Source: Fibrobacter sp. UWH4
GTDB lineage: Bacteria; Fibrobacterota; Fibrobacteria; Fibrobacterales; Fibrobacteraceae
Length of the DNA stretch: 64,000 bases
Direction: 5' to 3'
Assembly (NCBI RefSeq): GCF_900142475.1
Contig: NZ_FRAY01000003.1
Span: 186,001 to 250,000, forward strand
Below are positions 1 to 7,777 of the stretch, piece by piece. The notes under the pieces are model-generated. The model was not told the origin of the DNA. It ran no database searches and saw nothing but the letters and a program-made list of their open reading frames with translations. Every line of letters starts with the position of its first letter. Position 1 is the stretch's first letter. The translations under genes and the position numbers were made by a program.

Positions 1-253
1 TTTCTTTCCACAGGGCGTATGGCTTGGTAATGGCGGGGTGGTTCAGGTGCGCAAGGATATTGCCTTCTTGCATGAATCGGCGAATGTTTGTGTCGCTGTC
101 TTCGATATCCTGCTGCATTTGCTTGACGACCACCATTCGGTCGAGCGACTTGTCGTGGCAAAGCCATAGCTTGCCCATTGCGCCGGAACCAAGTTCCTGC
201 GTCGGGGTATATCCACCAATCTTTGAAGGCTTTGTATTCTTCGTTTCGCTCAT
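1..253 (-). CDS. Ser/Thr protein kinase, N-terminal part (runs off the left edge)
   Basis: This is the first 84 codons of a Hanks-type serine/threonine kinase read leftward from the ATG at 251-253; the rest lies outside the window. Residues 20-28 (ELGSGAMGK) are a glycine-rich nucleotide loop, and residues 41-46 (VVVKQM) carry the ATP-anchoring lysine at K44. The segment RRFMQEGNILAHLNHPAI fits helix C with its conserved glutamate. No transmembrane segment precedes the kinase fold, so the catalytic domain is N-terminal and cytoplasmic, as in PknB-like proteins. No ribosome binding site is visible before the ATG. Substrate and C-terminal sensor cannot be seen. The family call is firm; the role is unknown. 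Confidence 0.85.
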   Translation of the reverse strand, partial: MSETKNTKPSKIGGYTPTQELGSGAMGKLWLCHDKSLDRMVVVKQMQQDIEDSDTNIRRFMQEGNILAHLNHPAITKPYALWKE

Positions 254-272
254 AAATCAAATGTTTTGGTTT

Positions 273-342
273 GAGGTCGCTTCGCTTTGAGTTCGGGCTT
301 TCGCCCTTTGAGTTATAATCGCGCCTTTGGCGCCTTTATTTA
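273..342. repeat. Three short hairpin modules upstream of the kinase gene
   Basis: Two consecutive modules share the frame GAG(G/T)TC, a small GC hairpin, then TTTGAG: 273-291 (stem GC/GC) and 289-312 (stem GGGC/GCCC). They overlap by three bases. A third hairpin at 315-342 begins ATAATCGCG and matches the cores at 7159-7185 and 34492-34520. Flanks are conserved while stems vary. The same GAGGTC/TTTGAG frame recurs at 9642-9667 and, inverted, at 9769-9793. Confidence 0.6.
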
Positions 343-375
343 GCTCATAGCCCGAAGCAAGGCGTCCTCAGAACC

Positions 376-1962
376 TCATCGCTTAGACTCCTTTAAGTAA
401 ATCGTATGGTGTTTCGTCTTGGGGTCCAGATTCGGGTAGTCAAGAATATAGTGCAGCCCGCGGGATTCCTTGCGGTGGAGAGCGGCGGTCAGGATCATCT
501 TGGAAACTTGGAGCGCGTTCAGGAATTCGATAAAGTAGAAGTTTTCGGTTTCCTTGTTCTTGATGGCTTCGTCGACGTCTTTCTGGAGTTCCTCGATGAC
601 TTTGAGGCCCTGGTTGAGGCCCGCCACGGTGCGTACGATGCCGCAGTGAGTCCACATCATGTCCTGCAAAATCTTCTTGCGCTTGCGCCAGTAGGCCGCT
701 TTGGTGAAGGTCACCTTTTCCGTCTTGCTGGACTTGGATTCCGTGATTTTTTCTTTGAGAAGTCCGCTTTCGCTAATGTTGTCAACGGCACGGATGGCAA
801 AGACGACGCTTTCCAGCAGGGAATTGGAGGCGAGGCGGTTTGCACCGTGGACGCCCGTCGCGGCGACTTCGCCGCAGGCGTACAGGCCCTTGATTTCGGT
901 CCTGGACCAGGTATCGACCAGTACGCCTCCGCACATATAATGTGCGGCGGGCACCACGGGGATCCATTCCTTCGTGATGTCGATGCCTGCGTCGAGGCAC
1001 TTCGCGTAGATGTTCGGGAAATGGCTCTTGATGTCTTTCGGCGTGCGGCCCGAAAGGTCGATGAACATGTTCGGCTTGCCGAGGCGCTGCATTTCGCTCT
1101 GGATGGCGCGAGCCACGATATCGCGGGGGGCGAGCGAGTGGAGCGGGTGCACCTGGTTCATGAATTCTTCGCCCTTGTAGTTCTTGAGGATTCCGCCGAA
1201 TCCGCGCACGGCTTCCGAAATCAGGAAGGGCTTCTTGAGGCTAGGGGCATAAAGGCTTGTGGGGTGGAACTGCATAAATTCGATATCCTGCAGTGCGGCA
1301 CCTGCGCGAGCCGCAATCGCCATGCCGTCGCCACAGCTGTCGGGCGGGCACACGGTGTACTGCCAGATACGGCCTGCACCGCCGGTAGAAAGGATGGAGG
1401 CCTTTGCGTAAAGGTTTTCGACAAGGCCCGTCTTCTGGTGGATAATCTTTGCACCGACGCAGCGCTTTGCCTTGCCTTCACCCTTGCAAATCAGGTCCTT
1501 GATGTAGCAGTTCTCGATGTAGTGGATGTTCTTGTGGTTGTGGAGCTCGGCGAGGAGGGCCCGCATGATTTCCTTGCCGGTGAGGTCCGCTGCGTGCAAG
1601 ATGCGGTGGTGGCTATGGCCGCCTTCGAGATGCAGGTCGAACTGCGTCTTGTCGGTCGGATTGGGGGTGAACTGCACGCCCCACTTGACAAGCTGGCGGA
1701 TGGTGTCGGGACCGCTCTTGGTCAGGATGTTCACGGGTTCCTTTTTGCAGAGACCTGCACCCGCTTCGAGTGTGTCATCGATGTGGAACTTGAACTTGTC
1801 GGTCTTTTCGGTAACGGTGGCGATACCGCCTTGTGCGTAGTTGGATGAGCCGTCCGGTTTTGCTCCCTTGGTAAGGATGACGACCGAGAGGCCTTTTTCT
1901 GCAGCATGGATCGCTGCGCTTAAACCGGAAATACCTGCACCCAGGACTAGAATATCGTACAT
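376..1962 (-). CDS. nadB: L-aspartate oxidase
   Basis: NadB oxidises L-aspartate to iminoaspartate with FAD, the first step of de novo NAD synthesis. The 528-residue product has the usual length. It opens with a Rossmann FAD motif (LVLGAGISGLSAA), followed by SSNYAQGGIA, the substrate-site region EFMQFHPTSL, and the late FAD segment CGEVAATGVHGANRLASNS. These are hallmarks of the succinate dehydrogenase/fumarate reductase flavoprotein fold as used by NadB. The C-terminal helical domain is present. The start has a good site, GGAG seven bases upstream. No nadA or nadC lies nearby, so the NAD pathway is split on this chromosome. A fumarate reductase flavoprotein is less likely, because the C-terminus and length fit NadB. 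Confidence 0.93.
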   Translation of the reverse strand: MYDILVLGAGISGLSAAIHAAEKGLSVVILTKGAKPDGSSNYAQGGIATVTEKTDKFKFHIDDTLEAGAGLCKKEPVNILTKSGPDTIRQLVKWGVQFTPNPTDKTQFDLHLEGGHSHHRILHAADLTGKEIMRALLAELHNHKNIHYIENCYIKDLICKGEGKAKRCVGAKIIHQKTGLVENLYAKASILSTGGAGRIWQYTVCPPDSCGDGMAIAARAGAALQDIEFMQFHPTSLYAPSLKKPFLISEAVRGFGGILKNYKGEEFMNQVHPLHSLAPRDIVARAIQSEMQRLGKPNMFIDLSGRTPKDIKSHFPNIYAKCLDAGIDITKEWIPVVPAAHYMCGGVLVDTWSRTEIKGLYACGEVAATGVHGANRLASNSLLESVVFAIRAVDNISESGLLKEKITESKSSKTEKVTFTKAAYWRKRKKILQDMMWTHCGIVRTVAGLNQGLKVIEELQKDVDEAIKNKETENFYFIEFLNALQVSKMILTAALHRKESRGLHYILDYPNLDPKTKHHTIYLKESKR

Positions 1963-2107
1963 GACCGAACTCCGTTGGAGAGTTTTAGATTTTGTTGCCT
2001 AATAGATAGAAAAAATGCGCTATTTCGGCATTATTTGAATGCAAAATAAAAGATTTTCTTTTTTTTTGCTACATTTTGCGCGACAAAATTTATATGGAGT
2101 CTACTTT

Positions 2108-4060
2108 ATGTTAACGTGGATTAATGAAAAAGCCAAGTGGATCATCGTTATCTTTGCCGCGGGTATCGTGGTGGGCCTTTTGGCCATGGACCGCGTCCCG
2201 AACCAGGGACACAGCTACCCGGTCGGCGTGGTGAACGATAAGAAGATTACTTATGCCGAATTTGATTCCCGCATCAAGAATATCGTGCAGAACCAGTACC
2301 AGGGCCAGCACCTCGAAGACGAACAGTACAATCAGCTCCGTACTGAAGTGTTCCGTAGCTTTGTTCGTCAGATTCTCCTGAACGAACAGTTCGAAAAGGC
2401 CGAACTGAGTGCTTCGGTCGCGGAACTTGAATCCGAATTCAGCCGCAATCCGGATGCCGTTCGCGCCCGCCTGGTGCAGGAAGCCCAACGCCACCTGTAT
2501 ATGATCCAGCAGCAGGCAACGAGCCAGGAAGACCTGATGCAGCGTTCTCAGGCTTATATCGCCAGTCTGCCGAAGTTCCTCACGGACTCTACCTTCAATA
2601 AAGATGAGTATGACGCTTGGCTCAAGACTCCCGAAGCTTTCCGCTGGGGCGTGATGCTTCAGTTCGAAGAAGATTTGAAGGCCAATACCATCCCGATGCG
2701 CCAACTGCAGATGCTGGTCGGAGCTTCGGTTCACCCGACTTCTCTCGAAGCGAACTGGGCGGTCAATCGTCGCTTGAACGATTACGAACTGCAGGTGGCG
2801 GTCGCCTCCAATGCAGATTTCAAGGTCGAAGACAATTCCGTGGATAGCGTGATGGTTGCCGGTTATTTCAATGCCCATCGCGACAGCTTCTTTGTGAAGA
2901 AGGATATGGCTCAGTTCGAATTTGCCTACCTTCCGGTCGATGCCACTGCCGGTGATGATGCTCGCATCCGCGAATATGCCATGACGCTTTACTACCAGCT
3001 GACCGACTCCTCTTCGACCACCACGTTTGAAGATATGGCTCGTATTTCTTCTGAAGACCAGACCACTGCCGAAAAGGGTGGCCTCCTGAGCGAAGACTAT
3101 GTGGGACATGGCGTCTATGTGAAGGAATTTGAAGATGTTGCCTTCAAGCTGGATTCCGGTGCCGTTTCTGAACCGGTCCGCACCCGTTTCGGTTACCACA
3201 TTATCAAGAGCTACGGCAAGACCAAGGATTCTACCGGTGCTGAGCTCGTGAAGGTCGGTCACATTCTTCTGGTCGTTAATGCTTCTTCTGAAACGATTGA
3301 CAGTCTCGAAGGTATTCTGAACAAGGTCAAGGCTTCTGTCGATGCTGGCAAGAGCTTTGCCGAAGCCGCCAAGGAACAGAACCTCGATACTCATACTTCG
3401 AACTGGATTTCCCGTGGTGACAATATCGAAGGTGTCGGCTATCTCAAGGGCCTTGCCGCTTATGCATGGCCGAATGAAAACCTTCCGGATGAAACCAGCA
3501 AGGTTTCTCCGATCATGAAGAACAGCAAGTGGGTGGTTGTTGCCGAAAAGGTGAAGGAACTCAAGGCCGGCGAACGTAGCCTCGACCTCTATTTCGACAA
3601 CATCAAGAGCACGCTCCTTCGTAACAAGGCTGCTGCCGCTGCCGAAGAATACCTGAATTCTGTTGCCGAAAAGGTGAAGGCCTGGGTTCCGGCTGACAGC
3701 GCTGCCGATTCCGCCGCCGTTGCCGCGAACAAGATTGAAAAGGTGAACATCGAAAAGGCAAATGCCTCTGTCGACGGTTATGTCCCGGGCTTTGGTTATG
3801 GCAATGTCCATCTCGCCAAGACTCTGGAAAATGTCAAGGAAGGTGAATGGTCTTCCGCTATCGCCACCGATAACGGTGCCGTGATGGTGAAGGTCGTTTC
3901 CAAGAAGGCTCCGCAGGAAGATGCCGTTAAGGAAGCGGTGAAGACCGAAATTGCCAATACTTCGAGCTATGCGGCGATGAGCATCTTCAACGAATTTGTC
4001 GCAAATCTTGAAAATTCGACTGCTGTCGAAAGCAATCTCGACCTGTACTACAGGGACTAG
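2108..4060 (+). CDS. Membrane-anchored parvulin-type peptidyl-prolyl isomerase (PpiD/SurA-like)
   Basis: A 650-residue periplasmic foldase. One transmembrane helix near the N-terminus (WIIVIFAAGIVVGLLAM, about residues 10-27) anchors it in the inner membrane. A SurA-N-like helical chaperone region follows (about 40-240), then a clear parvulin domain around residues 270-400 (ending EPVRTRFGYHIIKSYGKT) and a second, weaker isomerase-like region that starts at VGHILLVVN. This topology is that of PpiD, which helps outer-membrane and periplasmic proteins fold. I start at ATG 2108, which has GGAG at a good distance; an upstream in-frame ATG at 2039 would add an unlikely leader. A TACATT box lies upstream. 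It precedes tRNA-Glu on the same strand. Confidence 0.85.
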   Translation: MLTWINEKAKWIIVIFAAGIVVGLLAMDRVPNQGHSYPVGVVNDKKITYAEFDSRIKNIVQNQYQGQHLEDEQYNQLRTEVFRSFVRQILLNEQFEKAELSASVAELESEFSRNPDAVRARLVQEAQRHLYMIQQQATSQEDLMQRSQAYIASLPKFLTDSTFNKDEYDAWLKTPEAFRWGVMLQFEEDLKANTIPMRQLQMLVGASVHPTSLEANWAVNRRLNDYELQVAVASNADFKVEDNSVDSVMVAGYFNAHRDSFFVKKDMAQFEFAYLPVDATAGDDARIREYAMTLYYQLTDSSSTTTFEDMARISSEDQTTAEKGGLLSEDYVGHGVYVKEFEDVAFKLDSGAVSEPVRTRFGYHIIKSYGKTKDSTGAELVKVGHILLVVNASSETIDSLEGILNKVKASVDAGKSFAEAAKEQNLDTHTSNWISRGDNIEGVGYLKGLAAYAWPNENLPDETSKVSPIMKNSKWVVVAEKVKELKAGERSLDLYFDNIKSTLLRNKAAAAAEEYLNSVAEKVKAWVPADSAADSAAVAANKIEKVNIEKANASVDGYVPGFGYGNVHLAKTLENVKEGEWSSAIATDNGAVMVKVVSKKAPQEDAVKEAVKTEIANTSSYAAMSIFNEFVANLENSTAVESNLDLYYRD

Positions 4061-4067
4061 TCGAGAG

Positions 4068-4096
4068 TAGACAAATATCTAATTGTTTGCTATATT
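4068..4096 (+). promoter_or_regulatory. Promoter of tRNA-Glu
   Basis: TAGACA (4068-4073), a 17-base spacer and TATATT (4091-4096) give a sigma-70-like promoter whose start point falls about 20 bases before the tRNA. The spacing and -10 box are the same as at tRNA-Arg (32418-32446). Confidence 0.7.
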
Positions 4097-4123
4097 TGGC
4101 GAACCCAAATGGGCAAACATAAC

Positions 4124-4196
4124 GGTGCCATCGTCTAGTGGTCCAGGACACTGGCCTCTCACGCCGGTAACAAGGGTTCGAGTCCCTTTGGCACTA
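4124..4196 (+). tRNA. tRNA-Glu (CTC)
   Basis: A complete 73-base cloverleaf. The acceptor stem GGTGCCA pairs with TGGCACT, the discriminator base is A, the D-arm contains TCTAGTGGTC, and the anticodon loop CTCTCAC (4156-4162) presents CTC, which reads GAG. The T-arm is GGGTTCGAGTCCC. The 3' CCA is not encoded. This anticodon is a supplement to the usual TTC tRNA-Glu. Confidence 0.95.
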
Positions 4197-4198
4197 TA

Positions 4199-4236
4199 AA
4201 AAAGGACGGATTCCGTGTGGAGTTCGTCTTTTTTTT
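4199..4236 (+). terminator. Terminator after tRNA-Glu
   Basis: An A-rich arm ending GGACG and an arm CGTCT followed by eight T residues form a hairpin just past the tRNA. The stem is short and the loop is long, so this is a moderate call. Confidence 0.45.
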
Positions 4237-4334
4237 GTTGTTGTTATGTTCACAAAAGAATATAAAAAAATATTAAAAAAAAGATTTTACAAAGGGAAAA
4301 AAAGATATATATTTGGGTGCGGATTGGGTTATCA

Positions 4335-6311
4335 ATGAGAATATTCAATAGAAAGTTTTTCTTTAGATCCTTGCTGATTTTGGCAAGCCTGTTTTTTGCT
4401 GCTTTTATTCCGGAAATCTTTGCGACAAAGGGCCGTATCCTATGGGCTATTCCCTACATTTTGGCTGATTTTTTCCTGGTCATGGTGGCTGTCCTGTACC
4501 GTTTTCCGTCGGCGGACCGCAACAAGATGCGAGACGATGTGAAGGTGCCGCCTGCGACAACTTCGATCCCGACGCGAGATTTCCAGAAGGACCTGCAGGA
4601 ACGAGATGAATTGTTCCAGATGATGGTTGATATTTCTTCGAATGGCTTTTGGACATTTGACGTTGTTACGGGCAAGGTTTACTGGTCGCAGCGGGCGTTG
4701 AACATGTTGCAGGTCGATATTGCCAATGCGGACGATTCATTTGATGTCTTGCGTCGGCAGATTGTCGAAAGCGACTGGGATCATTTTAGGGAACTGTTGA
4801 ATTCGTCGCTTGAATCCGGAGATCGGCTCAATTGCGTTGTTACGCTGGTAAAGAGCGGATCAAAGAATGAGCAGCTGACTGTTTCGGGAAATGTGCAGAA
4901 AAATGCGGATGGTCGCCCTGTGCGTGTTATCGGCTCGGTCAACACGTACTCCGACAAGCAGGCGATTGACAAGCAGAATTTTTACTACGCTTATCAGGAT
5001 GCCCTGACAGGGGTGTATAACCGCAAGTTCTTCCTAGAAAAGCTGAAGGTCGATGTCGATATGGCCTTGCAGCGCCCCGATTACCTGTTTGCCGTTGCCC
5101 TTTTGGATATTGACCGTTTCGGTGCAATCAATGCATCCTATTCGGTCAACGTGGGTGACAACGTACTGCGGGTCGTGGCAGACCGAATCAAGTCTCAGTG
5201 CCGTACGGGAGATACGATTGCGCGTATCGGTCCCGACGTTTTTGCTATTGTCCTGCACGATATTCAGTCGGGTGGCAGCGATAGCGATGTGAAGTCGATT
5301 GTGCGTCGCATCCATAATGCGGTCAAGTTGCCGATCCAGCTGGAAGGCCGTGAACTTTATATTGGCGTTTCGATGGCTGTTGCCCTGAACCGCGAAGTGG
5401 ACTGCGTCGAGGATATCCTTGCGAATGCGACGGCTAGCCTTCGTGAAATGAAGAAAGGCGTCAACCATGGGGGCATCCAGTTCTCGTGTGGAGGCATTCG
5501 CGAAAAGGCGATGCGTCTTTACAAGCTTGAATTCGAAATCCGCAAGGCGATTCAGGCGCAGGAATTCGTGCTGTTCTACCAGCCGATTGTCGATATTACG
5601 GACGGGAACCGCATTGTTGCTTTCGAGGCGCTCGTTCGCTGGAACCAGGCGCAGAACGGTTTTATTTCGCCGGCCGATTTTATTCCCATTGCAGAAGAAA
5701 CCGGACTCATTATTCCGTTGGGTGCGCAGTTGCTTGAAATGGCTTGCATCCAGATGAAGAAATGGGTGGATATGGGTTTTGATAATGTCCAGATGGCGGT
5801 CAACTTCTCGGCCAAGCAGTTTGCCCTGGACAATATGCTCGAAGACGTGAAGCAGGTCCTGTTGCGCACGAAGCTGAATCCGAAGAACCTGAAACTTGAG
5901 ATTACCGAATATACCGCGGTGTGCGAAGCCGAAAAAACGGTGAAAATCATGCAGGCGCTTTCGGGAATGGGCATCCAGATTTCGATTGATGACTTCGGAA
6001 CGGGTTATAGCAGTCTTTCTTACCTGAAACGCTTCCCGATTCATACTCTCAAGATGGACAAGTCCTTTATCGACCATGTGACAGACGACGAAGAAGACGC
6101 TTCGTTTGCCCGTATGGTGATCGGTATCGCGAAATCGTTGAATCTTGACCTGATTGCCGAAGGTGTCGAGTCTGAATCCCAGCTTGAATTCTTGAGGGCT
6201 GAAGGTTGCAAGCTGATTCAGGGATTCTACTTCAGTAAGCCTCTTTCTTCGGATAAGGCTCTTGAATATCTGCAGGCGCATTACCAGCCTGAAGAGCTTC
6301 AGACGGTATAG
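4335..6311 (+). CDS. Membrane PAS-GGDEF(degenerate)-EAL protein, likely c-di-GMP phosphodiesterase
   Basis: About 658 residues: two N-terminal transmembrane helices (ASLFFAAFIPEIFA and AIPYILADFFLVMVAVLY), a PAS domain around residues 90-200, a GGDEF domain and a C-terminal EAL domain. The GGDEF signature is GPDVF, so cyclase activity is doubtful, but an RTGD (RxxD) stands five residues before it, the spacing of the c-di-GMP inhibitory site. The EAL domain keeps EALVRW, the metal/catalytic glutamate in KLEITEYT, DDFGTGYSSL and AEGVES, so phosphodiesterase activity is expected. The GGDEF part may sense nucleotide. A GTG at 4317 is a possible earlier start, but it lies only three bases after a TATATT box. 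The gene ends exactly where tatD ends on the other strand. Confidence 0.85.
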   Translation: MRIFNRKFFFRSLLILASLFFAAFIPEIFATKGRILWAIPYILADFFLVMVAVLYRFPSADRNKMRDDVKVPPATTSIPTRDFQKDLQERDELFQMMVDISSNGFWTFDVVTGKVYWSQRALNMLQVDIANADDSFDVLRRQIVESDWDHFRELLNSSLESGDRLNCVVTLVKSGSKNEQLTVSGNVQKNADGRPVRVIGSVNTYSDKQAIDKQNFYYAYQDALTGVYNRKFFLEKLKVDVDMALQRPDYLFAVALLDIDRFGAINASYSVNVGDNVLRVVADRIKSQCRTGDTIARIGPDVFAIVLHDIQSGGSDSDVKSIVRRIHNAVKLPIQLEGRELYIGVSMAVALNREVDCVEDILANATASLREMKKGVNHGGIQFSCGGIREKAMRLYKLEFEIRKAIQAQEFVLFYQPIVDITDGNRIVAFEALVRWNQAQNGFISPADFIPIAEETGLIIPLGAQLLEMACIQMKKWVDMGFDNVQMAVNFSAKQFALDNMLEDVKQVLLRTKLNPKNLKLEITEYTAVCEAEKTVKIMQALSGMGIQISIDDFGTGYSSLSYLKRFPIHTLKMDKSFIDHVTDDEEDASFARMVIGIAKSLNLDLIAEGVESESQLEFLRAEGCKLIQGFYFSKPLSSDKALEYLQAHYQPEELQTV

Positions 6312-7115
6312 TTAGATGCCGTAGCAACGGCGAGTATTTTCGCGGCAGTCCCTGTAGAGTTGATCTATGGGGATTTGTTTTACTTGGGCGAGTGCCTGTG
6401 CGATGTAAGGGATGTAGCCCGAATGGCAGGGCTTTCCGCGGTAAGGAATGGGGGACATGTAAGGGGAATCCGTTTCCAGGAGCATCTGGTCCATAGGCAC
6501 GAGTGCCGCTGCATCGCGCACGTTTTGCGCATTCTTGAAAGTCACGATTCCCGTAAATCCAATAAAGATGTTTGCGCCGCGGTACTTTAGGTCAAGTAAT
6601 TGTGCGCAGAATTTAGGCGAGCCCGTAAAGCAGTGTACATGAATCTTGCTTCCGCGAAGGTCTGCATTGCGCAACACGGCAAGCGCATCGTCGTCTGCTT
6701 CGCGCAGGTGAAGCACTAGCGGCTTTTTTGAGGCGAGACCAAGTTCCAAGTGGCGCTCGAAAAGCTTGACCTGTTCGGCCTTGGTGTCGGAACCGTAATG
6801 GTAATCCAGCCCGAATTCTCCACATGCAACGCACTTGGGGTGCTTTAGAAATTCCTGCAGGCGGGCTTCGTCTTCGGCGGTTTCCGTCAAAACATATTCC
6901 GGATGAATCCCATAAGCGGTGTAGACGTTCGAGTATTTTTCAGAGAGCTCCTGGGCTCGCGTAAAGTCTGCCGGGTCGCAGGCCACGTGAATATAGGCTT
7001 CGGGGGCCTTCACGTTTTCGTCGGGATCGTGGGAAAGGCGTGCAAACAAGTCGCCGACGGTTTCGCCGGAGTGCTGCTCGTAAGAATCTAAGTGACAGTG
7101 AGTATCAATGAACAT
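6312..7115 (-). CDS. tatD: TatD-family metal-dependent DNase
   Basis: A 267-residue TIM-barrel hydrolase of the TatD family, which has 3'-5' exonuclease/DNase activity on damaged DNA and possibly RNA. The metal ligands are visible: THCHLD at residues 4-9, the glutamate in GEFGLDYHY, the histidine in VLHLREA, the histidine in VHCFTG, and the aspartate in ETDSPYMSP. Length is typical. The stop codon abuts the stop of the convergent GGDEF-EAL gene with no base between them, so the two transcripts must overlap. It is read in the same direction as greB, separated by a repeat-bearing gap. Confidence 0.9.
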   Translation of the reverse strand: MFIDTHCHLDSYEQHSGETVGDLFARLSHDPDENVKAPEAYIHVACDPADFTRAQELSEKYSNVYTAYGIHPEYVLTETAEDEARLQEFLKHPKCVACGEFGLDYHYGSDTKAEQVKLFERHLELGLASKKPLVLHLREADDDALAVLRNADLRGSKIHVHCFTGSPKFCAQLLDLKYRGANIFIGFTGIVTFKNAQNVRDAAALVPMDQMLLETDSPYMSPIPYRGKPCHSGYIPYIAQALAQVKQIPIDQLYRDCRENTRRCYGI

Positions 7116-7129
7116 GGTAATTAGTTCGG

Positions 7130-7212
7130 AATTCGGAGTTCTGAGTTCAGAATTGAATTAATCGCGGCGTTGCCGCCTTACTTATTAATTCCGAAATCCG
7201 AATTCTGAAATC
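7130..7212. repeat. Period-7 degenerate repeat around a GC hairpin
   Basis: Two arms of degenerate seven-base units (TCTGAGT, TCAGAAT; GAAATCC, GAATTCT, GAAATCT) flank the core AATCGCGGCG-TT-GCCGCC at about 7159-7185. The arms are roughly complementary, so the whole element can fold into one long imperfect hairpin. It fills the gap between greB and tatD. Confidence 0.65.
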
Positions 7213-7216
7213 TGAA

Positions 7217-7684
7217 TTAATAAGTGACTTCTACGATCTCGTAAGTAATCACACCCTTGGGGGCTTGCACTTGCACCTGGTCGCCTTGTTTTTTGCCCAT
7301 CAGGGCTTCGCCGACGGGGGACTTCATGCTGATACGGCCTTGCAGCGGGTCGATTTCCTTTTCGCCTACGATGCTGTAGGTGCGTTCGCGCTTGGTCTTG
7401 ATGTCCTTCATCTTGACTGTGGCGCCAAAGCGGACAGTGCCGTCGTCACTTGCCTGTGATTCCACTACCTGCGCGCCGTCCAGAATGCGGTCCAGTTCGC
7501 GGAGCCTGCGGTCGATTTCGCGCACGCGCATGCGGCCATAGGTATAGGCAGCGTTTTCACTGCGGTCACCCTCGGCTGCAGCCGCCTGCACCTGGTTGAT
7601 CATTGCCGGGCGTTCCACGTATTTCAAGTGTTCCCATTCCGCCTTGAATTTTTCAAAGCCTTCTTTAGAAATCAAGTGTTTCAT
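7217..7684 (-). CDS. greB: Transcription elongation factor GreB/GreA
   Basis: A 155-residue Gre factor that stimulates RNA cleavage by backtracked RNA polymerase. The N-terminal antiparallel coiled coil carries the acidic tip AAAEGDRSENAAY, and the following YGRMRVREIDRRLREL resembles GreB more than GreA. The C-terminal FKBP-like domain ends in GEALMGKKQGDQVQVQAP, the family signature. Length is standard. An AAATGTAGA-rich leader and no strong ribosome binding site precede the ATG. It is divergent from the DUF2062-DUF1015 gene at 7778; the gap contains a period-7 repeat. Confidence 0.9.
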   Translation of the reverse strand: MKHLISKEGFEKFKAEWEHLKYVERPAMINQVQAAAAEGDRSENAAYTYGRMRVREIDRRLRELDRILDGAQVVESQASDDGTVRFGATVKMKDIKTKRERTYSIVGEKEIDPLQGRISMKSPVGEALMGKKQGDQVQVQAPKGVITYEIVEVTY

Positions 7685-7716
7685 CGACCTAAATGTAGAA
7701 AATGTGATGACGACTA

Positions 7717-7768
7717 GCTACATATTTCTGCTGACTGTCTACTGTCTACTTCCTACTATTGCTATATT
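7717..7768 (+). promoter_or_regulatory. Period-7 repeat leading into a -10 box
   Basis: Degenerate seven-base units (CTGACTG, TCTACTG, TCTACTT, CCTACTA) run directly into TATATT at 7763-7768. Only nine bases separate this -10 box from the ATG at 7778, and no ribosome binding site is present, so a leaderless or nearly leaderless mRNA is likely. Confidence 0.5.
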
Positions 7769-7777
7769 TGGCTCGCA

